From assembly GCA_947044405.1 (NCBI GenBank), contig CAMRHE010000166.1, positions 1,054,001-1,118,000 on the forward strand: 64,000 nt of DNA. The letters are read 5' to 3'. The number at the start of each line of letters is the position of its first letter. Within the stretch, counting starts at the first letter, position 1. The translations under genes were made by a program, and so were the position numbers. The stretch is from Leptodactylus fallax (lineage: Eukaryota > Chordata > Amphibia > Anura > Leptodactylidae). Shown here in pieces: positions 10,351 to 19,818 of the stretch. A model generated the notes under the pieces. It saw only the letters and a program-made list of their open reading frames with translations, did not search any database and had not been told where the DNA came from.

Positions 10351-12910
10351 CCTAAAAATGCTTCCCAAAAATTAATGTACAAAGTGAAAATTAAAGTTTT
10401 TAAAGAAATATCCAATTTCAGTGCCTAATACGTTGCGGCCACTTTGTGGCATCAGAGACATGCACTCCTAAAACTATTAAGTGGGCTATCCCAGGGACAA
10501 AAAAAATTATATATGTGGGTATAAACTGCTGCTTGGGCACGCAGCAGGGCTCAGAAGGGAAGGAGCACTGTGGTTCTTTTTAGCTTTTGGAGTACAGATT
10601 TAGAGGGACTTTCTGGTCGCCATGATATTTTTGCAGAGCCCTGGAGGTGCCAGTAAATTGGAATTCCCCAAGAAGTGACCCCCATTTTGTAGGGGCAATT
10701 TTAGGGTCTCTTCAAATGTGACATGGCGTCCAAAAAAACAACAATCTAAATATGCGCTCCAAAAGCACATAGCGCTCCTTCACATTTGCGCCCTGCTGTG
10801 TGCCCAAATGACAGTTTATGCCCACACGTATGACACTGGTGTACCCAGGATAACGTACTTAATGCCATATGTGGGTATAAACTGCTGTTTGGGCACAGCC
10901 AGGCACAGAAGGGACGGAGCGCTATTTTGGTTTTTAGAGCACAGTTTGCTTTTTGGACACCATGCCACTTTTGCAGAGACCATGAATTGTCAGTAAAGTG
11001 GAATCCGCAGACATGTCACCCCATTTTGGAAACTATACCCTTCAAGGGATTTATCAAGTGGGGTAGCGAGCATTATTAACCCTTAAGTGTTGCATTCTTT
11101 TAATTTCCAAAAATGAATGCGCAGCTGATAATGAAAAGTTAAAAATGAAATTTTTCTATAGATACGCCATTTCAGTGCTCGATATGTTGTGCCCAGCTTA
11201 TGTCTGCACAGACACACACTCCAAAAACTGGTGATCGGGGATCCTGGGCACAACAGCTTTTGGAGCGTTCATCTCTGATACAAGCCGGGCACAACATATT
11301 ACGCACAGAAATGTCGTATTCCTGGAATAATTGTCATTTTCACCTTTCATCATCAGCTGCCTATTCATTTACGGATAATAAATTATAGCAACACTTGGGG
11401 GTTAAAAATGCTCACTGTACCCCTGGATAAATTCCTTCAGGGGTGCAGTTTCCAAAATGGGGTGACATGTCAGGGGATTCCACTGTACTGGCATTTCAGC
11501 TCTGCAAAAGTGCAATGGCGTCCAAAAACCAAATAGTGCTCCTTCCCTTCTGTGTCCGGCTGTGCCCAAACAGGAGTTTATACCCATATATCACATTAAG
11601 TACCTTATCCTGGGTACACCAGTGTCATACATGTGGGTATAAACTGCGGTTTGGGCACACAGTAGGGCACAGAAGGGAAGGAGCGCTATATGGCTTTTGG
11701 AGCGCAGATTCAGATGTTTGGGATCTGGATGCCATGTCATGTTTGCAGAGCCTCTAAAGTACCAGTAAAGTGGAATCCCCTAGGGAATGACCCCATTTTG
11801 AAAACTGCACCTCTCAAAGAATTTATCAAGGGGTGTAGCGAGCATTAGTATCCCAGACGTGACTGCACAGCGGATGGGGAAAAGTGAATATGTAATCTGT
11901 GCGTAGTACATTGGGTACACTAAATTCCCTACTATTTCCCCAGTAGTTCCTATTATTGGGGGGGTCACTCTGGGGGTCACTTCTGGTTTATTATCCCTCG
12001 TAAGCTCTAAATCTGGGGTGTACCCTAATATATGCTCGCACAGCTTATACATTCCCTTCCTGCCGCAGCCAGTTATGCTCTAATGATTTGGCGATTTTTG
12101 GGGTTTTTGTCTTCACATTGTACGAGTTATATTTTCTTTATTTCTCTGGTGATGTAGCCATATGAGGGCTTGTTGTTTTCAGGGTGAGATGTATTTTTTA
12201 ATGACATCATTTTTAGGTGCTTACAACTTATTAAATAAATTTTATTAACTCTTTCTTAGTGGATTAAAAAACAACCACATCAATTCTGGCACTGCGTTTT
12301 CTTTTTTAAATTTTTCACCATGCAGCGTAGAGCATAAGTAACATGTTATCTTTATTCTGCGGGTCGGTACGATTACGGCGATACCTCATTTATAATGTTT
12401 TTTTATGCAATACCAATTTTGCAGAACAAAAACCCATTTGGGGACATAAATTAATTTTTTTTTGGATCGCCATCTTCTAAGATGCGTAGCATTTTATTTT
12501 TCAGTTTAGAGAGTTGGTTTAGGGCTTATTTTTTGCGGTACAACCTGTGCTTTTTATTGGTACTGTTTTGGGGTACATATGACTTTTTGATCACTTTTTA
12601 TGGCATATTTTGTAAGTTGAGATGGCGAAAAATCGTTACTTTTGGCGGGTTTTTTCCGTTTTTTTTTCCCCGACTTTCACCGTGTACATTAAATATGGTT
12701 TCAGTTTTTTTAGTGTACAGGTTGTTACGGACGCAACGATACCAAATATGTATTGTTTTTATTAATTTTTAGGTTTATTTTTTATATAATTCATTTTATA
12801 TAGGAAAAGGGAATTTTTGGGGCTTTATTCTTTTATTAATTTTTTTTCACATACTTTATTTTTTTTTTTTTCACTTTTTTTTTACTTTTTCTTGTGTCCC
12901 ATTAGGACAC

Positions 12911-13331
12911 CTGAGCCAGCAATGCTTTGATTGCTGGCTCAGCACTATAGACTGCAAGACACGAGCATACTCGTGTCTTACAGCCTATACAGGAAGTCAG
13001 CGCTATGGAAACACAGCGCTGACTTCCTGATGTCTCGGCAGGATCAACCAGGTACTGGGGGCTCCAGGCAGCCTGGGGTCACTTGGCAGACCCCGGGCTG
13101 CACATTAGAGATATCGGCACCCCCCCGATCTCGCCACGGGGGGTGCCGGGGGGGTCGGCAAGACGGCGGAACCCCTTGGATGCCGCGGTCATGTTTGACC
13201 GTGGCATCCAAGGGGTTAAAACCGCCGATCGGAAGTTATGGCCGACCGGGGGGTTATGGAGCAGGGTGTTAGCTGTCAGATACAGCTAACACCCGGTTCC
13301 GATACCGCCCGCTCAGATAGTGAGCGGGCGG
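12911..13331 (+). repeat. Cluster of seven hairpins
   Basis: Consecutive inverted repeats with these arms: 12911-12923/12930-12942; 12956-12965/12970-12979; 12991-13004/13015-13028; 13117-13126/13138-13147; 13170-13191/13196-13217 (one mismatch); 13265-13276/13282-13293; 13305-13315/13321-13331. Loops are 4-11 bases. The cluster forms the GC-rich end of the TTAA-flanked repeat. Confidence 0.8.
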
Positions 13332-13369
13332 CCGGCCTCGGCGTAGTATTACGTCCTGGTGGGCAAAGG

Positions 13370-13533
13370 ACCGGGGGGGGGGGGGGGAAAAGGGGGGGGA
13401 AGGGGGTTGGGGGGGTAGGGGGGGAAATATGGGAGAAAATGGGGGAAAAAAAGGTTAAAAAAAACAAAAAAAAAAAAAAAATTGTGTGTTTTTTTTTGGT
13501 GGGGGGGGGGGTGGTGGAGTGGGGGTTGTTTTG
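13370..13533. repeat. G-rich then A- and T-rich low-complexity tract, possible assembly defect
   Basis: Runs of up to about 15 G, then G/A mixtures, a run of ~16 A, T-runs and more G-runs. It sits exactly at the junction between the TTAA repeat and RT, where about 150 bases of RT coding sequence are absent. It is unlike anything else in the window. Confidence 0.8.
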
Positions 13534-14428
13534 TTGATATTTCTGGCCTTACTTTACCACTACCCACAATAAACCCAAGGTACTTTGTTTCTTGGAATCC
13601 CAAAGCACATTTGCGTGGATTAATTGTGAAACCAGCTTTCTCAATTTCAGTTATGACCTTTTCCAAGTGATACAAGTGGTCTTCCCATGATTTACTAAAA
13701 ATTACAACGTCATCTAGATAAGCAGCACTGTACTCCATATGATCCTTCAAGAATAAGTCCATGGCTCTTTGAAATGTGGCTGGAGCACCATGAAGACCAA
13801 ATGGCATGTTTCTGAACTGATACAGACCACTAGGCATCACAAAGGCAGTTTTTTCTTTTGATTTCTCATCAAGTGGAATTTGCCAATAACCCTTACATAA
13901 ATCTAGGGTAGAAATATATTCTGCACACCCCTATCTATCTATGAGCTCATCTATACGCGGCATTGGGTAATTGTCAAAACTAGATATGGCATTAATTTTA
14001 CGAAAATCTATGCAAAATCGTATTGTCCCATCTTTTTTCCCAACCATCACTACAGGTGATGACCAAGGACTTTTGGAGGGTTCAATAACTCCCAATTTAA
14101 GCATTTCCTGCACCTCATTTTCAGCCTCACCCTTTAATTTTTCAGGTATTCGATAAGGTTTCTGCCTGATAGGCGCATGCTCCCCAGTATTTATTGCATG
14201 AGAAATTAAAGACACACAACCAGGCTTACTTCCAAAAGCATGTGAACTAGACCCAATAAGTTTCCTCATGTCACAATGTTGTCCTTTAGATAACTTTGAT
14301 TTCAAAGTTACCTCTGACCAGTGTGCACAATTTTTCAACAAATCATAAATCTCTTCAGACATATTCTGTGAAACCTCTGCGACAATAGTACCGGTAATGC
14401 TATTTGTGGGATCAACCTCTGGTTCAAG
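13534..14428 (-). pseudogene. Reverse transcriptase of Gmr1-like element, interrupted
   Basis: Continues in the same frame as the gag-protease-integrase frame, directly after its TAG. RT motifs are visible: SPWSSPVVMVGKKDGTIRFC, the first catalytic Asp region, MPFGLHGAPATFQRAM, and the YLDD box. An in-frame TAG at 13931-13933 replaces one codon before the first catalytic Asp region. Coding similarity stops at about 13534 (end motif GKVRPEIS), where a G/A-rich tract begins. Roughly 50 codons of the RT-RNase H connection are missing before coding resumes at about 8226. Confidence 0.85.
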
Positions 14429-17257
14429 CTAACGTTTTAATAAATTTACATGGTAAACCTTATTTTTTTGTTTTTTATCTGGGGTTTCAATTTCAAAGTC
14501 AACAGGACCTGTTTCTCTAACAACTTTATATGGCCCTTGCCATCTGGCCAACAACTTATTCTCACTGCTAGGAAGCAAGAGAAGAACCTTATCTCCAACT
14601 TTAATTGACTTATTTTTGGCATGCTGATCATACCATTTCTTTTGGTAAACTTTTGCTTTACGGACATCATGGGCTACCTTAATCAATTTCATTAATCTCT
14701 CTCTCATTTCCAACACATGTTCCACCACATTTTTCTGATGACCAGCTCTACCTTCCCATACCTCTTTAATAACATCCAAGAGTCCCCTGGGTCGTCTCCC
14801 ATATAACAATTCAAAAGGGCTAAACCCTGTAGACTCTTGTGGAACCTCACGATAAGCAAATAACAAAAAGGGCAACCATTTGTCCCACAGTTTTGGATCA
14901 TTATGTGCAAATTTTCTAAGCATATTTTTCAAGGTTTGGTTATATCGTTCAGTCAACCCATCAGTTTGTGGATGATAAGGGGTAGTTCTGAGTGGCTGTA
15001 TACCAAGAAGTTTATAAACTTCTAACAGAAAGGAAGATGTAAAGTTACTCCCCTGATCAGTAAGGATATGCTTAGGTAATCCAACCCTGCTAAACACATT
15101 CAAAATTTCCTCAGCAACTCTTTTAGCAGTAACTGTGCGCATAGGTATGGCTTCAGGATACTTGGTACAGTAGTCTACAATTGTAAGAATAAAATGGTTA
15201 CCTTTGGAACTTTTTTCTAGTGGACCAATAATATCCATACCCACAGTATTAAATGGTTCATCAATTACTGGCAAGGGTATAAGTTCTGCTTTGGGAGGAA
15301 CAGAAGCTGTGTACTGACATACTGGGCAACTACGACAATAAGTAGTTATTTCATCATAAACTCTAGGCCAATAGAACCGATAAAGTACTCTGGCCAAAGT
15401 TTTTTTATAACCCAAATGTCCAGCAATTGGAACATCATGCGCTAATGTCAAAATTTCGGATCTAAACCTTTTTGGCACAACTAACTGTTGCACTTGTTCT
15501 CTTGTTTTTGGATGACTACACACTCTATATAAAATATTGTTTTCAACTAGATAAAAGGGTGTAACAGGCTGCCTACCACTTTCTTCCACCACTTTACAGT
15601 TAGTTAAACCCTGTTCATACAATGGATATAAGTCAATGTCCTGTTTTTGTTCAAATGCAATATCAGTGTCCCACAGTTCAGCATTTTTATACTTGCCATC
15701 CTGGGAAAGTCTTTTCCTGAAGACATCCTGCTGTCCTGGAATGCTCGGAGGCTTTGATGATGGTGGCTCCATGATGTCCTCATGAAATGGGAAAATGTCC
15801 TTCAAAGTCTCATCTCTCTTGTGTGCCTTTGCTTTAGCTCGGGTAGTCACAGCAGACAACTGGCTTTCCCCCATTAGCAAATCTTTGAATCCAGGAGTGG
15901 TTCTTCCAAGGATCACTGGTACTTGTAGTTCCAGAACAACAACTGCTGGCATGGTAAAACATTTCTCATCCAACTGAAGTTCAATATTTGATGTGGAATA
16001 ATTTTTTGTATCTCCATGAACACAAGTAATTGGCACTTTGGGAAAGTTCATCTTCTCAGTTATTAGGTCCCCCTTTACCAAACTTAGTTTACTGCCAGAA
16101 TCCAGCAAAGCATCCACAGTCTGTCCATTAATTTGGATTGGCAGCACAAAGTCACTGCAAGCACAAAACGATCCAGACGATTGGCCTTTAGTGCTTTTCC
16201 TTGGGCAAAATTTAGCTATGTGTCCCTTCTCTTGACAAATATAGCACTTTTTTTCACTTGTGATGGTTTTTAATGGACTTCTGGCTTCTTGACCTCTCCC
16301 TCCAGAGAGAATTCTGAATGGTTTGGATGGGCCTGTTGCAGACCTGCTTAGGTCTCTTTTTGCTAGGAGAAAGTCTTCTGCCAAAGAAATTGCTTTGTCA
16401 GCATTTTTGGGCCGATGTTTTTTAACCCAGGCATGAACATCAGCTGGAAGAATTTGTAGAAACTGTTCAAGGATGATCACTTCACTGATCTGTTTAGTTG
16501 TCTTTGTGTCTGGTTTCATCCATTTCATATACAAGTCTTGCAGGCGAGTAAAGACTTCTCTTGGACCATCAGTGTAGCAGTACTTCAATTCTCTGAACCT
16601 CTGCCTGTAGGTTTCCTCACTGATGTCATATCGCCTTAGAATAGTCTCTTTAACAAAGTCATAGTTATTTGCATCATTTATGTTCATGTGGCTATATGCC
16701 AGTTGGGCTTGTCCAGTAAGATATGGTGCCAGTCTTACCACCCACTGTTCCTCAGGCCACTGACACGTGTGTGCAATTCTTTCAAATGTGGTTAAATATG
16801 CCTCAATATCATCCTGTGGAGAAAGTTTTGTCATGCGAGGGTCTTTCCAAGGAGACATAGCAACAGGCGGTCTCAGGGTTTGGAACAGTTCCCTCCAGCG
16901 TTCATCCTGACGTTGCAATTCCTCGCGATTTCTCCTGGCTTCCTCTATTTGCCTTTTTTCTGCTTCAATCTGCTGCACAGTTAACCATTTCATAAGGTCA
17001 GCAATGCTCTCAGGTAAAGTCGTTTCAGAAGGTCCAGCAACACTTGGAGTTATTGGAGCAGCTGTGGCTCCTTGCACTTCTGCCTCCTCCTCCTCTATCT
17101 GTGCACTGGGTCTGGCACTTTGACTTTCCATTTTCACCAGCTTGCTTGCAGCAGTTTGCTTTGCAGATACAGTTGGTTTTTTTGTAATGCGCCAGGAACG
17201 TGTCTTGTACATAACTCCCTTGTTTCTTATGCTGGAGTACTTGGAGCGATACTCCAA
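14429..17257 (-). CDS. Gag-protease-integrase polyprotein of Gmr1-like element, SCAN-like capsid
   Basis: A single 942-residue open frame. Residues about 145-300 form a SCAN-like capsid (EVIILEQFLQILP near 259-271, then the AxSLAEDF end). A zinc knuckle C-x2-C-x4-H-x4-C lies at 338-351, and the protease triad is D386-S387-G388. Integrase follows directly: zinc finger residues H614, C644 and C647, DDE core D675, D734 and E770 (35-residue spacing), and a GPY/F module (RWQGPYKVV). No reverse transcriptase lies between protease and integrase, which is the key oddity. Met43 is an alternative start. The frame ends in TAG, but the downstream RT frame is in the same phase, so that stop may be a mutation or a read-through signal. 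Confidence 0.9.
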   Translation of the reverse strand: MEYRSKYSSIRNKGVMYKTRSWRITKKPTVSAKQTAASKLVKMESQSARPSAQIEEEEAEVQGATAAPITPSVAGPSETTLPESIADLMKWLTVQQIEAEKRQIEEARRNREELQRQDERWRELFQTLRPPVAMSPWKDPRMTKLSPQDDIEAYLTTFERIAHTCQWPEEQWVVRLAPYLTGQAQLAYSHMNINDANNYDFVKETILRRYDISEETYRQRFRELKYCYTDGPREVFTRLQDLYMKWMKPDTKTTKQISEVIILEQFLQILPADVHAWVKKHRPKNADKAISLAEDFLLAKRDLSRSATGPSKPFRILSGGRGQEARSPLKTITSEKKCYICQEKGHIAKFCPRKSTKGQSSGSFCACSDFVLPIQINGQTVDALLDSGSKLSLVKGDLITEKMNFPKVPITCVHGDTKNYSTSNIELQLDEKCFTMPAVVVLELQVPVILGRTTPGFKDLLMGESQLSAVTTRAKAKAHKRDETLKDIFPFHEDIMEPPSSKPPSIPGQQDVFRKRLSQDGKYKNAELWDTDIAFEQKQDIDLYPLYEQGLTNCKVVEESGRQPVTPFYLVENNILYRVCSHPKTREQVQQLVVPKRFRSEILTLAHDVPIAGHLGYKKTLARVLYRFYWPRVYDEITTYCRSCPVCQYTASVPPKAELIPLPVIDEPFNTVGMDIIGPLEKSSKGNHFILTIVDYCTKYPEAIPMRTVTAKRVAEEILNVFSRVGLPKHILTDQGSNFTSSFLLEVYKLLGIQPLRTTPYHPQTDGLTERYNQTLKNMLRKFAHNDPKLWDKWLPFLLFAYREVPQESTGFSPFELLYGRRPRGLLDVIKEVWEGRAGHQKNVVEHVLEMRERLMKLIKVAHDVRKAKVYQKKWYDQHAKNKSIKVGDKVLLLLPSSENKLLARWQGPYKVVRETGPVDFEIETPDKKQKNKVYHVNLLKR

Positions 17258-17262
17258 AAATC

Positions 17263-17280
17263 ATCCCACTTCTAACACCA
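17263..17280 (-). other. Candidate primer-binding site
   Basis: Read on the minus strand as TGGTGTTAGAAGTGGGAT, two bases inside the 5' LTR, where the tRNA primer of reverse transcription binds. It begins with TGG, the complement of the tRNA CCA end. I do not assign the tRNA. Confidence 0.7.
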
Positions 17281-17282
17281 TA

Positions 17283-17830
17283 TGTGAAGCATGGGATTTT
17301 CCAAAAAACAATCAGACCTTGATTGAAAAGAAATCCAAAGGAGTTTATTCTAATTATTTCATCAGAACATATCCAAAACGTGTACTAAGAAATCCTTGTG
17401 TCAACTCCACCAACAACTACTGAGTTTGCTGGGTAATGGAATCCTTTTATAGCATAGACATTTCCCATAATCCTATGCAGTTTTCTCTATAAAACACTGG
17501 AGTTGATACAGACTTGCCTCTTATAAGGCCAGGGCAGACACACCCTACTACAGCTCCTTACTGCAGGTAAGTAAATGAAAACACTTCTTTATGAAACACA
17601 AATTGTGAGCATTTCCTTAGTTTTGGTACATTGTTTCCAGATGGCAAGACCAGAAAGAGTAGAAAAATAGAGCATTAGGTGGCCAGCCTAATGAGGAAAG
17701 AAAGAAACAAGAAGCAGTAATAGAACATTCACACAGGATTTACCAAACCTGGCAACTCATGTACCAAAGATAAGGTTACAAAACAGGAAATCAATTATAA
17801 ACATAAAACAAAACATTTTACCTCTTCACA
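17283..17830 (-). repeat. 5' LTR of Gmr1-like element
   Basis: 548 bp partner of 7126-7675, with the same TGTGAAG/CTTCACA ends. On the minus strand this is the transcription-initiating LTR, followed after two bases by the primer-binding site. Confidence 0.93.
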
Positions 17831-18676
17831 CTACCAAACAGTTCTACTTCTTCTGACCATATGACATTCTCCCAATACTCTTCTGGAACATCCAAATGTT
17901 CTCTAGCAAACTTCAGACGGGCCCGGATATGTACTGGCTTAAGCAGGGGGACACGTCTGGCACTGCAGGATCTGAGTCCCTGGCGGCATAGTGTGTTACT
18001 GACGGTAGCCTTTGTTACGTTAGTCCCAGCTTTCTGCAGGTCATTCACTAGGTCCCCCGTGTGGTTCTGGGAGTTTTGCTCACTGTTCTTGTGATCATTT
18101 TGACCCCACGGGGTGAGATCTTGCGTGGAGCCCCTGATCGAGGGAGATTATCAGTGGTCTTGTAGGTCTTCCATTTTCTAATTATTGCTCCCACAGTTGA
18201 TTTCTTCACACCAAGCTGCTTGTCTATTGCAGATTCAGTCTTCCCAGCCTGGTGCAGGTCTACAATTTTGTTTCTGGTGTCCTTCCAAAGCTCTTTGGTC
18301 TTCACCATAGTGGAGTTTGGAGTGTGACTGTTTGAGGTTGTGGACAGGTGTCTTTTATACTGATAACAATGTCAAACAGGAGCCATTACTACAGGTAATG
18401 AGTAGAGGACAGAGGAGCCTCTTAAAGAAGAAGTTACAGGTCTGTGAGAGCCAGAAATCTTGCTTGTTTGTAGGTGACCAAATACTTATTTTCCACCATA
18501 ATTTGCAAATAAATTCATTAAAAATCAAACAATGTGATTTTCTGGATTTGTTTTCTCATTTTGTCTCTCATAGTTGGGGTCTACCTATGATGACAATTAC
18601 AGGCCTCTCCCATCTTTTTAAGTGGGAGAACTTGCACAATTGGTGGCTGACTAAATACTTTTTTTTCCCCATTGTA
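17831..18676 (-). pseudogene. 5' half of a Tc1-type transposon and its transposase
   Basis: The minus strand encodes the N-terminal DNA-binding half of a Tc1 transposase. A helix-turn-helix ([24 protein letters not shown]) is followed, after a frameshift near 18050, by a second part reaching the first catalytic Asp region, where the family Asp reads Glu (VIWSEEVELFG). The sequence stops at the Gmr1-like LTR, which inserted here. The outer end at 18640-18676 (plus strand aaatacttttttttccccattgta) is the typical terminal repeat of a frog/fish Tc1 family. The C-terminal half is not in the window. Confidence 0.8.
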
Positions 18677-19240
18677 GGTCCGTTGGTGTCTCTCTCAGGG
18701 CCTCAATAGGAAACACAAGGGGACTCCAGGGCAAAGGTGCATGAGTGTCCAATTCTGAAGCAAAGGGAAAAGTGACACAAGAGGGATGACTGGGGTAGTG
18801 TCCAATTTTCGCACTGTGTAGATGTGTAGAACAGGGGATGTGTCCAAAAGTTCATCACATAAGTGAGGGGCAAAAAGTTGGCGGCTACGTATAGGCGTAG
18901 GAATCCAGGTGTCACCCTAGACGGCACAAATGTAGAGGATCCCTCCAGCCAGGCAGGCTGGAGGGCACAAATCTTGATCTCCCCAGCCATGTGTTGACTG
19001 GGGGGCACAATGCTTACTGGTGGCAGTCTCTTCACTGCTCAGACGGTGGTCTCGATCGCTTGGGAGTTGAGGCTGGGGTGGATGATGACGATGGCTTAAG
19101 CAATCCGGAAAGCTGATGCAGCTCCTGTGCCAACTTAGTCTCCATGGCTCCATTCCCCACTGTATGCATCAGGGTACCATCTGTGCTGTTGTCATCCTTT
19201 TTACCAGTGTTTCCACCAGTCCTGAGATTGGACGCTAACA
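18677..19240. other. Unassigned sequence
   Basis: Moderately GC-rich with no convincing gene. The minus strand has a 110-codon open frame (18703-19035) and a short frame starting METKLAQELHQLSGLL near 19144 that looks like a Gag N-terminus but meets a stop within 40 codons. Probably retroelement debris. Confidence 0.3.
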
Positions 19241-19461
19241 GACCTGTGCCTCAGGTGCTGGATCTTTGCCCCTTTTCACCACTTCCCCTGTCTAGAAGCA
19301 CCCTGGGGAACTACTACCACCACCATCAGGTAGCACAGCAGGCCCCCCTCATCGGTGTCCGGCCTAGGAGCAGAGCTGTTGAGAGTACTCGGCCTATCCG
19401 ATGGCACAGCATCCGCCACTACTATTCCCATCCTTCAGTTCTCTCCATCTGTGCTGCGGCA
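19241..19461 (+). repeat. Truncated LTR related to the solo LTR at 19819
   Basis: Shares with 20625-20806 the landmarks 'actactaccaccaccatc', a C-run followed by 'tcggtgtccggcctaggag', 'gcatccgccactacta' and the end 'gctgcggca'. Only the distal ~220 bp are present. Confidence 0.6.
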
Positions 19462-19818
19462 CAAGTAGTTTTAAAGCAATGCTTGGCTTGTGTGGTCAAC
19501 CTGTTTATATGGATTATACTGTCTGGTTTCTTTCCTAAACAGGGGTGAAAAATAAAAGCTTTGTTTGGGTCATTCTCAGATGCTCCAACTAAATCACTAT
19601 CCAGAATCATTATTTAATAAAGATTTTTATTTTTGTATATTTTGAGCTCATCTATATGCATGCCACATCTCTTTCTTTTTGGTTTATGTTGTCTCTTTGG
19701 TATGGCAAGGATTATAGTTCTATAGTCAAGTTGGGTAGTGCCAACCATATAAACAGTTGCTGAGTTGGCACCATGTTTAAATACATCACATCTGCTTTAA
19801 TATCACAGCGGATGTTAG
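19462..19818. other. Unassigned AT-rich sequence
   Basis: No gene or clear repeat recognised. The last four bases (TTAG, 19815-19818) are the left target duplication of the following LTR. Confidence 0.4.

Larger units (their letters stand above)
8226..13369 (+). mobile_element. TTAA-flanked non-coding repeat inserted in the Gmr1-like element
   Basis: Interrupts RNase H precisely at a TTAA (8222-8225) and starts CCCCTTAAGGACC. An inverted relative ends with GGTCCTTAAGGTG then TTAA at 37444-37447. TTAA targets are typical of piggyBac-like and some Kolobok elements; the family assignment is inference. The element is AT-rich in the first four-fifths, has no transposase frame, contains tandem ~395-bp units (8890-10350), and ends in a hairpin-dense GC-rich segment (12911-13331). 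The true right end is hidden by the G/A tract at 13370. Confidence 0.7.
7126..17830 (-). mobile_element. Complete Gmr1-like Ty3/Gypsy element (integrase before reverse transcriptase)
   Basis: Flanked by two near-identical LTRs in the same orientation (7126-7675 and 17283-17830) and by a 5-bp target duplication, CTACC, at 7121-7125 and 17831-17835. Read on the minus strand the order is LTR, primer-binding site, gag, protease, integrase, reverse transcriptase, RNase H, polypurine tract, LTR. That pol order matches the Gmr1-like Gypsy group known from deuterostomes and differs from ordinary Gypsy. The coding frame holds two in-frame TAG codons (14429 and 13931) and a frameshift near 7980. A ~5.1-kb unrelated repeat interrupts it between RT and RNase H. 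Confidence 0.93.

Noticed and set aside
13238..13537. Glycine/lysine-rich open frame
   Set aside because: It lies in the hairpin cluster and G/A low-complexity block.
7126..17830. Classification as Ty1/Copia because integrase precedes RT
   Set aside because: The RT, RNase H and GPY/F motifs are of Gypsy type and the capsid is SCAN-like, so Gmr1-like Gypsy fits better.
18703..19035. 110-codon minus-strand open frame
   Set aside because: No motif and no neighbouring gene structure; more likely retroelement debris.
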